Shown piece after piece: positions 1-8,859 of a DNA stretch of 64,000 bases (within the stretch, counting starts at the first letter, position 1; the number at the start of each line of letters is the position of its first letter). The DNA is from SPDF01 sp963699825. GTDB lineage: Bacteria; Gemmatimonadota; Gemmatimonadetes; Gemmatimonadales; GWC2-71-9. The stretch covers positions 496,001 to 560,000 of the forward strand of contig CAVOVI010000004.1 in the NCBI GenBank assembly GCA_963699825.1. Reading direction: 5' to 3'. The position numbers were made by a program, and so were the translations under genes. Under the pieces are notes generated by a model. That model was given only the letters and a program-made list of their open reading frames with translations. It had not been told where the DNA came from and did no database searches.

Positions 1-532
1 TGCGGCCCGCGAACTTGGAGGACATCATGCACTCGTCGTAGGCCTTCACGTCGAGGCCGTTCCGCTTGGCGTAGTCGCGGAAGGTGCCCGACGGCTCCGA
101 CTCGCGCGACCACTTGTCCGTCCCCTGGTAGATGGCGGCGTGCTGCTCCCAATAGCGCCCCTGGTCGTCGGCACAGGCGGCGGAGTGCGCCGCCATCCAG
201 GCGAAGGGGTGCATGTTCAGCGGGAAGTCCCGGTAGCGCCAGCGGACCTTGCCGGTCTCGACCAGCTGCCGGACAATGTCGGGGAACTGCACCATGTCGA
301 ACTGCTGGCAGAACCCGCACTGGTAGTCCGCATACTCGGTGATGACCACCGGTGCGCTGGCGTCGCCGAGGTAATACCCGGAGAATCCAGCCGTATCGGC
401 CACCGTCACCACGACGTCGGGCGAGATGCTCGGGACGTTGCGGCGCACCTGCCAATACAGGAGCCCGCCGCCGCCGACCGCGATGACCAGCAGGATGAGA
501 TAGAAGCGGTTCAGGGAAGTGGATCCGGCCAT
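1..532 (-). CDS. DsbA-family thioredoxin-like protein (3' end cut by window edge)
   Basis: The visible 177 residues begin with one membrane anchor (about residues 10-27), followed by a thioredoxin-fold domain with a C72-G-F-C75 active site in the context EYADYQCGFC. This is typical of membrane-tethered DsbA-like oxidoreductases that handle protein disulfides in the periplasm. The ATG at 532 is the only start that includes the anchor. The downstream part, including the cis-Pro loop, lies beyond base 1 and cannot be checked. The next gene (737) is divergent. An alternative reading is a DsbG/VKOR-partner thioredoxin; the C-G-F-C dipeptide does not decide between oxidase and isomerase. Confidence 0.85.
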   Translation of the reverse strand, partial: MAGSTSLNRFYLILLVIAVGGGGLLYWQVRRNVPSISPDVVVTVADTAGFSGYYLGDASAPVVITEYADYQCGFCQQFDMVQFPDIVRQLVETGKVRWRYRDFPLNMHPFAWMAAHSAACADDQGRYWEQHAAIYQGTDKWSRESEPSGTFRDYAKRNGLDVKAYDECMMSSKFAGR

Positions 533-651
533 GGGAAATTGTCCTCAAATGAGTCACAAGTCATCGGAAATCGTCCAGCCAGCGGACCGGCTGGCGCCAT
601 CAACCGACTGGAATGTAATGGATTACGTCGCCGCCGCTCGGGGCGAAACCT

Positions 652-680
652 TTGCGAATCCCCCCCGCCCCCTGTTATGT
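652..680 (+). promoter_or_regulatory. Predicted sigma-70-type promoter for the gene at 737
   Basis: TTGCGA (652-657) and TTATGT (675-680) are separated by 17 bp, in the 204 bp gap between the divergent genes at 532 and 737. The match is moderate and rests on spacing and motif only. Confidence 0.3.
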
Positions 681-736
681 TTGCGCACGCCCGGCGCATA
701 GGACGTCGGGGCCGAGATCCACCCAGAGGAAGGTGC

Positions 737-1009
737 ATGACCAAGAAAAAGACACAGCGGTCGGCGCCGCCCGCCTCGTTCGATCAGGCGCGCGACGAAC
801 TCTTCAGCCACATCCTTCGGTGCGGCGTGATGGAAGCCGAGCTCGAACACCAGAAGGACTGGTTTGATGACACCATGCAGTACCTGACAGAGCGCTATCC
901 CGACCTCGCCGAGGAGGATCGCGCCAACCTTCGCCTGCTGGGCGAGCGGTACTGTCAACCGGTGGTGCAGCGCCAGGCCGAAACCGTCGGCAGCGGGACC
1001 GCCGAGTAA
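737..1009 (+). CDS. Small hypothetical acidic protein, 90 aa
   Basis: This is a soluble 90-residue protein with a basic, lysine-rich start and an acidic helical body. It has no signal peptide, membrane segment or recognised motif. AGGAAGG eight bases upstream of ATG 737 selects this start over the much longer upstream-open frame. It is followed at once by a strong hairpin terminator (1015-1043), so it is probably a monocistronic unit. I do not recognise the family. The clear Shine-Dalgarno sequence and the terminator support it as a real gene. Confidence 0.65.
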   Translation: MTKKKTQRSAPPASFDQARDELFSHILRCGVMEAELEHQKDWFDDTMQYLTERYPDLAEEDRANLRLLGERYCQPVVQRQAETVGSGTAE

Positions 1010-1014
1010 CACGC

Positions 1015-1043
1015 ACCGCCCCGGGAGCTGCTCCCGGGGCGGT
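1015..1043. terminator. Bidirectional hairpin terminator
   Basis: A perfect 13 bp GC-rich stem (ACCGCCCCGGGAG / CTCCCGGGGCGGT) with a CTG loop lies between the convergent genes ending at 1009 and 1050. Only a short T-containing tail follows. Confidence 0.75.
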
Positions 1044-1049
1044 CTTGCA

Positions 1050-1538
1050 TCATCGCGTGACCCGCCACCCGGTGGGGAGCTTCCGCCACCGATACCCGGC
1101 GGCGATCCTCGCTCCGCCCCCCACGCCCCCCTCGACAAACCACCCGCCCCGGCCCCCGGGCTGACTCTCGACACCGACCATCAGCACGAGGTAGCCGTTG
1201 TCGGCTCCACTCGTGAACACCCCCGCCAGTCCACCGCCGGCGTAGAAGCCGAAGTGCGCACTGCGGGGATTGAGCAGGAACTGGCCGAGGAGTTCGGCCC
1301 GTCCCACGCCATCGCCGTCGCCCGTCACCCCGCCCCCCGCGTACAACCCGATCCGGGTCCGCAGGCTGGGCCGTATCGAGGCGGTCAGACCGGCGGCGTA
1401 CACGGCCGGCTCGGCGGCGGTGACCACCGTCTCCAGCCCCCATTCGCGGACGGTGCCACCCTGGGCGTCCAGCGGTCGAGTCCAGCCCCCGGCCCCGACC
1501 GCCAGGACCAGGAGAGCCCTAGCCCACCGTGAGGTCAT
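1050..1538 (-). CDS. Secreted hypothetical protein, 162 aa
   Basis: The start at ATG 1538 gives a signal peptide (Arg near the N-terminus, hydrophobic ALLVLAVGAGG, likely cleavage after LDA). A glycine-rich sequence with alternating polar/apolar residues follows, as in small outer-membrane or surface beta-barrel proteins. The frame is open upstream to 1628, but that extension lacks a ribosome site and would bury the signal peptide. The start overlaps the end of the OsmC gene by 20 bp, so the two are probably co-transcribed. No family recognised. Confidence 0.6.
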   Translation of the reverse strand: MTSRWARALLVLAVGAGGWTRPLDAQGGTVREWGLETVVTAAEPAVYAAGLTASIRPSLRTRIGLYAGGGVTGDGDGVGRAELLGQFLLNPRSAHFGFYAGGGLAGVFTSGADNGYLVLMVGVESQPGGRGGWFVEGGVGGGARIAAGYRWRKLPTGWRVTR

Positions 1539-1935
1539 AGCTCGTCGTGATATCCGGGGCGAACGTATGAAGGACGGAGCAGTACTTCTCCATCGAGAGG
1601 TCGATAGCGCGACGCGCCTTGGTCTCATCGAGACCGAGGCCGCGGATCGTCCACGCGTAGTGGATGGCGGTGTACCGTTTCGGGTGCTCCGTCCGGCGCT
1701 CCCCCGTCATCGCGACCTCCACCGACTCGAGCCCCACCTGCATCTTCCTGAGGATCGAGACGACGTCGGCGCCGCTGCATGCGGCGGCCGCGAGCAGCAG
1801 CTGCAACATCGGTCCGGGCGCGGTGGCGTTGTCGGCGTCGATGATCACCTGCGGACCACCCACCTCGCCCCCCTCGAACCGGAGGTCATCGAGCCAGTGG
1901 AGGGTGACGCGCTTGGTTTCCGTGTGCTCAGTCAT
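1519..1935 (-). CDS. OsmC/Ohr family protein
   Basis: This 138-residue protein has the OsmC fold signature. It carries a first redox cysteine in the AAACSGAD segment and a second in the KYCSVLHTF segment, the pair that reduces organic hydroperoxides in Ohr/OsmC enzymes. The length matches the family. AGGAA upstream of ATG 1935 supports the start. It sits 10 bp after the CDP-alcohol phosphatidyltransferase gene and overlaps the secreted protein gene behind it, suggesting one transcript. Whether it is an osmotically or peroxide-induced member cannot be told from sequence. Confidence 0.9.
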   Translation of the reverse strand: MTEHTETKRVTLHWLDDLRFEGGEVGGPQVIIDADNATAPGPMLQLLLAAAACSGADVVSILRKMQVGLESVEVAMTGERRTEHPKRYTAIHYAWTIRGLGLDETKARRAIDLSMEKYCSVLHTFAPDITTSYDLTVG

Positions 1936-1945
1936 GATGCGATTC

Positions 1946-2461
1946 CTAGAGTGGTCGTGAGGACGTCTGTGCCGCCCGGGTGTAGTCCCAGATGGCGTAC
2001 AGTGCGACGGCGGCCGTCGCCCAGGCGAGCGGGCGGAGCAACGGCGAGCCAAGGACAAAGGCAAAGAGCGTGGCCACCTGCAGGGCCGTGACCGCCTTGC
2101 CGCCGGCCCGGGCCGGAATGGCGGTCGCCCGGCCCCGGACGCTGGTGACGAAGAACGCGATACTGGCCGTGATGTCCCGTGCCAGCACGCCGAGCAACTC
2201 CCACCACGCGAGCTCGCCGGAAAAGAGCACGGTCCCGAACGCCACCGCCATGAACAGCTTGTCGGCCACCGGGTCGATGAACGGTCCAAACCGCGAGCTG
2301 CCGATGCGCCGCGCCAGGAATCCATCCAACAGATCGGAGGCACCGGCGGCCGCCAGCACCACCAGTCTCCATGTGTCGTTCACCAGCGGGAAAGCGACCG
2401 CCAGCGGGAGGCGGATCACCGTGAAGAAATCGGCGATCGTGAACCGCGTCCCGTTCGTCAC
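1946..2461 (-). CDS. CDP-alcohol phosphatidyltransferase (PgsA/Cls1-like)
   Basis: This is a 171-residue integral membrane enzyme that transfers a phosphatidyl group from CDP-diacylglycerol to an alcohol, here probably glycerol-3-phosphate or a related acceptor. The signature is present as D-LL-DG-FL-AR followed by G-PFI-D-PVA-D, which binds the catalytic metals. The stretch between AR and G is one residue shorter than in the usual PgsA pattern. Several hydrophobic helices follow. GTG 2461 forms a GTGA overlap with the stop of the protease gene, which fixes the start; the frame is open further upstream but only inside that gene. The acceptor substrate is not determined. Confidence 0.85.
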   Translation of the reverse strand: MTNGTRFTIADFFTVIRLPLAVAFPLVNDTWRLVVLAAAGASDLLDGFLARRIGSSRFGPFIDPVADKLFMAVAFGTVLFSGELAWWELLGVLARDITASIAFFVTSVRGRATAIPARAGGKAVTALQVATLFAFVLGSPLLRPLAWATAAVALYAIWDYTRAAQTSSRPL

Positions 2462-5076
2462 CGCCCACCCCCCGTGCCACGCACCACCCCTTCGGCACGG
2501 CGTTCCGGCCGCAACGACTCCCGCGCAACCTCCCAGACGGCCTCCGCCGTCACCCTGCGGTATGGCGCCCCTGGGTCCTCGAGTTCCTGGAGTCCCTCCC
2601 CCAGCATCCACGCGTCCACGATCTCGGAGAGCAGATGGCCAGCGCTCTGACGCTGCACCGCCGCCTGCCCGGCGAGGTATCCGATCGCCCCACGGAGTTC
2701 CGACGGCGTGACGGCCTCCGTGGTGAAGCGCGCCAGCTCCTCCAGCATCGCCTCGCGCGCTTCCGCCTCCCGCTCCGGTGCCATGGCGATATAGGTGCCC
2801 AGCGCGCCGGCGCGGAGCCGTGGCCAGGCAAAGGCCAGCACGGTGTACGCGAGTGAACGCTGGTCTCGCAGTGCATCGAACAGGCGACCGCCGAGGCCGC
2901 TCGCCACTGCGGCCCACACCGCGGCCGCATGTCGTCGCGGGTCCTGCCGCGTGGGCCCGGGAAAGAGCATGGCAAAGGCCGACTGCGCCTTGCCCAGCCC
3001 CACCACATGCTCGATGGGAGAGTCACCCGGCACCCACGTGACCGGTGCGGAGACCTCCGACGACGTGCCCCGCCAATCGCCGAAGATGGCCGCCAACTCA
3101 TCGGCGGCCCGGTCCGGCTCGAAGTCTCCCACGGCAACCACGGTCAGCCGGCGTCCCTGCACGGCGTCCTGATGCCACGCCACCACTCGCGCTGGCGTGA
3201 GGCTCTGGAGCGTCTCCACAAGTCCGGCCGTCGGCAACCCGTACGGGCTGTCGCCAAACGCACCCCGAAATGCGAGCTGGAACGGATAGCGGAAGGTGTC
3301 GTCGGCCACCTGCCGCGCCTCCTCGGCCATCAAGTCCCGCTCCCGCGTCACCTCCGCCTCCGCCAGGCGTGGCTCGTCCATCGTCAGGCGAAGCAACGAG
3401 GCAGCGGGGGCCAGGCGCTCGGACATCACCGTCGTGCTCATCCCAAGAGAATCGGTGGCGGCCGACGAACCGAGGCTTCCGCCCAGTCGCTCGAACGCGA
3501 GGGCGAGCTGTTCGGCGTCGTACGGACCGGCCCCCCGGATCGCGCTGCGGAGTGCGAGTGACCCGAGACCTGCCTCGGTCGGCGACTCGGCACCGGCGCG
3601 CAGCAGGTACACTCCGAGCGAAACTGCCGGGACGCCCCGCTTCCTCCGGACCAGGAGGTCGGCGCCCTCGAGGGCCACGTGCATCACCCCGGCGGTGGTC
3701 TGACCAGCGGGGCGTCCATTCACCCGACGCACACGCGGGGTGGGCTCGGTCCCCGGCGCCACGGGAGTCGGTACCGGACGCCCGAAGGCGGCGGCGAGTG
3801 CATCGGCGTCGAGATCGCTGCCCTGTCCCTCGGGCAGGTACGCCACCGCTCCGACACCGTCCGGCAGGAGGTACGTCATGGCCACGCGCTGGATGTCCGC
3901 CGGGGTGACTGCGGAGAGCTGTGCAAACTCCTCGTCGAGCAGTGCGACGTCACGCAGCGCCTCGGCAGAGGCGAGCGCGCTCGCCCGGCCGTCCATCGTC
4001 TCCAACTGGCGCCCCCAGCGCGTCAGCACCAGCGCGCGGGCGCGCTCGAGATCGGCATCGGTCGGGCCGGTGCTTCGAAGCGTCAGGACCGCCTTCGCGA
4101 TTTCATCGAGTGCGGCAGGCAACCGCTCCGGCTCCAGCTCCGCGTTGATGCTGAACACGCCGACTTCGGTCGGAGAGTAGTGGTAGGAGGAAATGCCGGT
4201 GGCAAGCCCGGGGGCCCGCACACTCCGGTAGAGCCACGCCCCCCGCCCGCTGCCAAGGACGGCGGCCGCCATGTCGAGGGCGGCGGCGTCAGGATGGAGC
4301 GCCGGGACGGTTCGCCACCCGATGGCCAATTGAGCAAGCGTGATAGGGCCCCGCAGGGTCCGGGCGCGGACATCTCTGCGCGGCGGTTCCTCCGGCGACG
4401 GATCGAGGGTCGCGGTGTTGGCAGGCCAATTGGCGTATCGTGCGCGCGCGGCGTGGAGCGCTTCTGCAGGATCGATGTCACCCACGATGGCGACGATCGT
4501 CCGATCGGGTACGTACCGGGAGGTGTAGTAGCCGGCCACATCGTCTCGCGTGAACCCGGCCAGCATCTCCTCCGTCCCGATCCGCCACCGTCGAATCCGG
4601 TGTCGGTCGAAGAGCACCTCGTGCAGCGTCTCATGCGCCAGCGACCCGGGCGAATCGAGCTTCCGCTTCGCTTCCTGGATGATGACCTGGAGCTCGCGCG
4701 CGAGCTCGTCCCCGTCCAGGGTGGCGTGTTGCAGCGCGTCCGCCTGGATTTCCAGCGCCGCCTCGAGTTCGGAGGCGGGCAGGGTGACATAATAGGTGGT
4801 GTAGTCGTAGGCCGTGCCGGCGTTGAGGTAGCCACCGGCCGCTTTCGTCTGCCGGGCTACCTCCCCGACCCCGCGCGTCGGTGTCCCCTTGAAGAACATG
4901 TGCTCGAGGACGTGGCTGATGCCGGCCCACCGGTCGGGCTCGTCGAAGAACCCCGCTTTCACGTGGGTCACGACCGCCACGGCCGGGGCCGAGGGATCAC
5001 GCTGGGCCAGGAGGGTCAGGCCGTTCGGCAGGACCTCGCGGACGACGCCGGCGGTCCAGGATTTCATTGTTGGCAT
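2458..5076 (-). CDS. M16 family zinc metalloprotease, two-domain
   Basis: This 872-residue protein is made of two M16 peptidase units. The N-terminal one carries the inverted zinc motif H55-V-L-E58-H59 and the third ligand E135 in the QEAKRKL segment. The second unit lacks the motif and is the usual structural partner, as in pitrilysin and processing-peptidase families. It has no obvious signal peptide from ATG 5076 or from the alternative ATG 5067, and neither start has a good ribosome site. It is followed by the phosphatidyltransferase gene with a 4 bp overlap. The substrate is unknown. Confidence 0.88.
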   Translation of the reverse strand: MPTMKSWTAGVVREVLPNGLTLLAQRDPSAPAVAVVTHVKAGFFDEPDRWAGISHVLEHMFFKGTPTRGVGEVARQTKAAGGYLNAGTAYDYTTYYVTLPASELEAALEIQADALQHATLDGDELARELQVIIQEAKRKLDSPGSLAHETLHEVLFDRHRIRRWRIGTEEMLAGFTRDDVAGYYTSRYVPDRTIVAIVGDIDPAEALHAARARYANWPANTATLDPSPEEPPRRDVRARTLRGPITLAQLAIGWRTVPALHPDAAALDMAAAVLGSGRGAWLYRSVRAPGLATGISSYHYSPTEVGVFSINAELEPERLPAALDEIAKAVLTLRSTGPTDADLERARALVLTRWGRQLETMDGRASALASAEALRDVALLDEEFAQLSAVTPADIQRVAMTYLLPDGVGAVAYLPEGQGSDLDADALAAAFGRPVPTPVAPGTEPTPRVRRVNGRPAGQTTAGVMHVALEGADLLVRRKRGVPAVSLGVYLLRAGAESPTEAGLGSLALRSAIRGAGPYDAEQLALAFERLGGSLGSSAATDSLGMSTTVMSERLAPAASLLRLTMDEPRLAEAEVTRERDLMAEEARQVADDTFRYPFQLAFRGAFGDSPYGLPTAGLVETLQSLTPARVVAWHQDAVQGRRLTVVAVGDFEPDRAADELAAIFGDWRGTSSEVSAPVTWVPGDSPIEHVVGLGKAQSAFAMLFPGPTRQDPRRHAAAVWAAVASGLGGRLFDALRDQRSLAYTVLAFAWPRLRAGALGTYIAMAPEREAEAREAMLEELARFTTEAVTPSELRGAIGYLAGQAAVQRQSAGHLLSEIVDAWMLGEGLQELEDPGAPYRRVTAEAVWEVARESLRPERRAEGVVRGTGGGR

Positions 5077-5168
5077 GACGAAAGGTATTCGAACAGGGGC
5101 CGGATGCACGCCGGGGCCCCTCAGGGCCCCGGCGACAGGTGATGGCGGGGGCGCACCGCGGTGCGCCT

Positions 5169-6287
5169 CTACTGGATGATGCGGAGGACGCCCGCTTCCG
5201 AACTGCCGCGAATGAAGGCCTCGGCATCCGTGACCGGGATGACGATGCCGGTCTCGGCCTGCCCACGGCGGGCCAATCCCGCCATGAACTCCACCAGCGA
5301 GGCGGACGATCCCTCGTGGTCGGCGGCCTTCATCTGGAGGAGAATTTCCTCCCACGTGCCATTGAAGAGGTGCCCTGACAGGGTGGCCACCAGGTGCGAC
5401 TCCCCGACGTTGGGCCGCTTCTGCATCGCCTGCAGCTCGGTCAGGAGCGTCCCGAAGAGTTCGAGCTGGTTCGGGTCGCGGAGGGTGCCGTCGGGAAGGA
5501 GCGCTTCCATTTCCGCCAGCAACATGTCGATCGAGTCCGGCTCCGCGGCCACCTCACCGAGGCGCGCGAGCCAGGGCACCAATTCAGGATCGTCGTCGGG
5601 AAGGCGGAAGAGCGATTTCTTGAGTTCGATATACCGCCAGAGCGCCAGCTCGTCGAAGTGCTCTTCCGGCTGCGTTCGCTCGAGATGGTGTAGCGACGCC
5701 TCCGACTCGCCCCGGTCGTAGAGAAGGTTGGCGAGATAGGTTCGCGCCTCGGCGTAGGTGGGGTCGATTTCGAGGGCGCGCCGCAGCCAGTAGAGGGCGC
5801 CGCTTTCGTTGCCGAGTCGGTGTGAGGCATACCCGACGCAGGCCGCCGCTTCCGGCGAATCGGGGTGGGCGGAAACAGCGAACTCGAAGAAGCGGTGCGC
5901 CTGCGCCAGCAGCCCCTCGCGAAAGAGGGCGCGGCCGATCTGCAGCATGAGTTCGTGGTCATCACGGAACCCGAGCGCCACCACGCGCTCGAATGCGGCG
6001 AGGGCGCCGCCCCGGTCGCCAATCTTGAGGAGGGTTTCGCCAAGTCCGGCGAGTGCGTCTTCGTGGTCGGGGTCGCGCGCAACGGCACGGTCGAAGCTCC
6101 GACGTGCCCAGGCGTATTCCTCGCGGGCGAGGTAGGCGTATGCCATGCCCACGTGCAGTTCAACCGCGTTCGGATAGAGCGTCACTCCGACGCGGAGTAG
6201 ATCCAGTGCTTCGTCGTACCGGCCTTCGTTATAGAGGGAATGTGCGTTTTCGTCGTATTCGTCGGAGCTTAGAAAGCTTTCCGACAT
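5169..6287 (-). CDS. Tetratricopeptide-repeat protein
   Basis: This is a 372-residue soluble protein. Residues of about 10-215 form consecutive TPR helices (patterns such as YNEGRYDEALDLL, AREEYAWARRSFDRA and RLGNESGALYWLRRALEIDP). A helical C-terminal half without clear repeats follows. GGAGGGA seven bases before ATG 6287 fixes the start and rejects an 18-codon extension. TPR proteins act as protein-docking scaffolds; the partner is not evident. It lies about 90 bp upstream of the M16 protease gene on the same strand, so they may be co-transcribed. Confidence 0.85.
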   Translation of the reverse strand: MSESFLSSDEYDENAHSLYNEGRYDEALDLLRVGVTLYPNAVELHVGMAYAYLAREEYAWARRSFDRAVARDPDHEDALAGLGETLLKIGDRGGALAAFERVVALGFRDDHELMLQIGRALFREGLLAQAHRFFEFAVSAHPDSPEAAACVGYASHRLGNESGALYWLRRALEIDPTYAEARTYLANLLYDRGESEASLHHLERTQPEEHFDELALWRYIELKKSLFRLPDDDPELVPWLARLGEVAAEPDSIDMLLAEMEALLPDGTLRDPNQLELFGTLLTELQAMQKRPNVGESHLVATLSGHLFNGTWEEILLQMKAADHEGSSASLVEFMAGLARRGQAETGIVIPVTDAEAFIRGSSEAGVLRIIQ

Positions 6288-6389
6288 CGGCGGTCCCTCC
6301 GGAGGCTGGTTGCACCAAATTAGGATAGACCGGGAATCCACGCAAGAGAATCTGCGGCATGAATTGCATCGATTGTGTCGGCGATGTGG

Positions 6390-7193
6390 TCAACGGCACG
6401 ATCCAGGCTCCCGACGTACTCGAAATTCCTGCGTGAGCGCACTCTGACCAGCTCCGTTCGTGAATTCCAGCGACGCCTCCATCGTGCCGTCCCACCCCAC
6501 CGGCCCTTCTCCCGCCCGCCACTGCACCCGTCCGTCCTCCGTCTCGCGTCGGTGCACAACGACCGTCGAGTCTCCGACACCGACCCCCTCGTCCCACCTC
6601 TCGCGCCGGATCCACCGATAGCGGCTCACGCTGCCTCCAGCCGACGCGCTGTCCGCGAGCCGCCAGATCGTCAGTCCCGACCCGTCGGTCCACTCCTCCC
6701 CTGGCAGGAGCGGCGTCGGAGAGAGCGGCGGAAAGAAGTGGAGCAGGATGCGGCTGAAATCAAAGATGTCCCGCAGGGCGGCGGGGACGTACGGAGTGAC
6801 GCTGGAGAGGTAATCGCCCTGTGGGTCGAGCAACCCGAGGTAACGCCCTCCGAAGATCCCGTCCGCATCGGGCGCGAACCGGCCTTCCGGCCCCTCCCGG
6901 AATACGGTGAGCGTGTCGTACCACGCCTCCACCGCCAGGCCGGCACTGTCCGGCACCGCACGGACCTCGATCGCTCCGTCGCGCCCGAGGGTCTCAGCGC
7001 GGCGCGCCGACCCGAAGGCCGACTCGAGCCTCCCGCGCACCGATTCCGAAAAGCGTGCGCATCCGATGGTGGCATCTGTGTAGGACGGCGTCTGGGCAGC
7101 GGCGAGCCCCGGCACCGCCATCCCGAGCACAACGAAGAGGGGCAGAAGCGCGCAACGGCACGCCCCTACCCCAGCAATCGTCCGCTCGGCCAC
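6390..7193 (-). CDS. Secreted hypothetical protein
   Basis: This protein of about 267 residues has a signal peptide (hydrophobic LLPLFVVLGMAVPGLAAA, probable cleavage before QTPSY). The mature region is beta-rich with many Asp, Arg and Gly, and resembles no family I know. GTG 7193 is preferred because GGGAAGG lies eight bases upstream. ATG 7238 in the same frame is possible and would overlap the P5C dehydrogenase stop. It follows that gene on the same strand. Confidence 0.6.
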   Translation of the reverse strand: MAERTIAGVGACRCALLPLFVVLGMAVPGLAAAQTPSYTDATIGCARFSESVRGRLESAFGSARRAETLGRDGAIEVRAVPDSAGLAVEAWYDTLTVFREGPEGRFAPDADGIFGGRYLGLLDPQGDYLSSVTPYVPAALRDIFDFSRILLHFFPPLSPTPLLPGEEWTDGSGLTIWRLADSASAGGSVSRYRWIRRERWDEGVGVGDSTVVVHRRETEDGRVQWRAGEGPVGWDGTMEASLEFTNGAGQSALTQEFRVRREPGSCR

Positions 7194-7227
7194 GCGGGCG
7201 CCCTTCCCCGCGTCCCCGCGTCCCCGC

Positions 7228-8853
7228 CTACTCAGCATCCATGAACGGATACCGGTACTTCACCGGCGGATCGAATGTCTCCTTGATCGTCCTCGGGGAG
7301 ATCCACCGCATCAGGTTCAGGATCGACCCTGCCTTGTCGTTGGTGCCACTCGCGCGCGCACCGCCAAACGGCTGCTGTCCCACCACGGCGCCGGTCGGCT
7401 TGTCATTGAGGTAGAAGTTGCCGGCAGCGTTGCGCAACGCATCCGATGCCTGCGACAGCACCCGGCGATCCCGCGCGAACACGGAGCCGGTCAGCGCGTA
7501 GGGGCTCGTGCTGTCCACCAGCGCGAGTGTCTCCTCCCACTTCGCGGCCGGGTAGACGTGCAGGGTCAGCACCGGGCCGAAGATCTCCTCGCACATCGTC
7601 CGGTACTTCGGATCGTCGGCCTTCAGGAGCGTCGGCTCGATGAAGTACCCCTCCGAGTCGTCGCACTTGCCGCCGGCCACCACTTCGACGCCCTTGGCCT
7701 TGCCGGCCGTCGTGATGTATTCGGAGATGCTGGCGTACGCCTTCTTGTCGATGACGGCGCCCACAAAGTTCCGGAAGTCGGCCACATCGCCCATCTTGAT
7801 GTCGGCCATCATGGCCAGCACGCTCTCCCGCACCGCCGGCCAGAGGTTGTCCGGCACGTATGCCCGGGACGCCGCGCTGCACTTCTGCCCCTGGTACTCG
7901 AACGCCCCCCGCACCATCGCCACCGCAAGCGCATCGGCGTCGGCGCTCTGATGCGCCACGATGAAGTCCTTGCCGCCCGTCTCCCCGACCAGCCGGGGAT
8001 AGGAGGCATAGTTCGGAAGATTGGCGCCCACCGTGCGCCAGAGTGTCTGGAAGACCTCGGTCGAGCCGGTGAAGTGGATGCCTGCCAGCCGGCGGTCGGC
8101 CAGCAGAAGATCCGACACCTGCGCCGCACTTCCGGGCACGAAGTTGATCACGCCCGGCGGGAGCCCCGCCGCTTCCAGCAGCTTGTAGACGTACCAGTTG
8201 CTGAGCAGCGCCGCCGATGCCGGCTTCCAGATCGCGACGTTCCCGAGGATGGCCGGGGTGGTCGGGAGGTTGCCGCCGATCGCGGTGAAGTTGAACGGCG
8301 TGATGGCGTAGATGAACCCCTCGAGCGGACGATGATCCATCCGGTTCCAGATGCCGGGCGAGGAGACCGGCTGTTCCTCGTAGAGCCGCTCGGCAAAGTG
8401 GACGTTGAACCGGAGGAAATCGATCAACTCGCAGGCGCTGTCGATCTCGGCCTGGTAGGCCGTCTTGCTCTGACCGAGCATCGTGGCGGCGTTGACCACC
8501 TGCCGCCAGGGACCCGCCAGCAGATCCGCCGCCTTCAGGAACACCGCCGCCCGGTCGGCGAACGGCATCGCCGCCCATTCACGCTGGGCCGCGGTGGCGT
8601 TGTCGACAGCCTTGGTGATCAGGGCCGGATCGGCGAGATGTGCCTTGGCGAGCACCCGGCTGTGCTGGTGTGGCGAGACCACATCGATGGTCCGGCCGGT
8701 GCGAAACTCCTGGCCGCCGATCACAACCGGGATCTCGATCGTCTCGCCCGACATCTTGGTCAGGGCGGCCTTCAGCGCCGTCCGCTCGGGGGAGCCCGGT
8801 GCGTAATTGAGGACCGGTTCATTGCGGGGCGCGGGGGTACGGTAGCTGCTCAT
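7228..8853 (-). CDS. pruA: L-glutamate gamma-semialdehyde (P5C) dehydrogenase
   Basis: This 541-residue aldehyde dehydrogenase oxidises glutamate-gamma-semialdehyde to glutamate with NAD, the second step of proline catabolism. It shows the catalytic cysteine in GQKCSAASR, the general-base glutamate in VGETGGKDF, the cofactor motif FTGSTEVF and the late QQPFGGARASGTNDK segment typical of the ALDH4A1/RocA type. It is a single-function enzyme without the PutA proline-dehydrogenase domain, and no proline dehydrogenase gene lies in the window. The gene starts 6 bp after the WtpA-like gene stops, so the two probably share a transcript despite unrelated roles. Confidence 0.95.
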   Translation of the reverse strand: MSSYRTPAPRNEPVLNYAPGSPERTALKAALTKMSGETIEIPVVIGGQEFRTGRTIDVVSPHQHSRVLAKAHLADPALITKAVDNATAAQREWAAMPFADRAAVFLKAADLLAGPWRQVVNAATMLGQSKTAYQAEIDSACELIDFLRFNVHFAERLYEEQPVSSPGIWNRMDHRPLEGFIYAITPFNFTAIGGNLPTTPAILGNVAIWKPASAALLSNWYVYKLLEAAGLPPGVINFVPGSAAQVSDLLLADRRLAGIHFTGSTEVFQTLWRTVGANLPNYASYPRLVGETGGKDFIVAHQSADADALAVAMVRGAFEYQGQKCSAASRAYVPDNLWPAVRESVLAMMADIKMGDVADFRNFVGAVIDKKAYASISEYITTAGKAKGVEVVAGGKCDDSEGYFIEPTLLKADDPKYRTMCEEIFGPVLTLHVYPAAKWEETLALVDSTSPYALTGSVFARDRRVLSQASDALRNAAGNFYLNDKPTGAVVGQQPFGGARASGTNDKAGSILNLMRWISPRTIKETFDPPVKYRYPFMDAE

Positions 8854-8859
8854 ATCTGC

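Noticed and set aside
140..1009. 289-codon frame starting at 140 that includes the small protein at 737
   Set aside because: Its first part lies opposite the DsbA-like gene and the intergenic promoter; the AGGAAGG site marks ATG 737.
3679..5142. A 487-codon plus-strand frame over the M16 protease gene
   Set aside because: It is a complement of the conserved protease, with no motif and a shadow-like composition.
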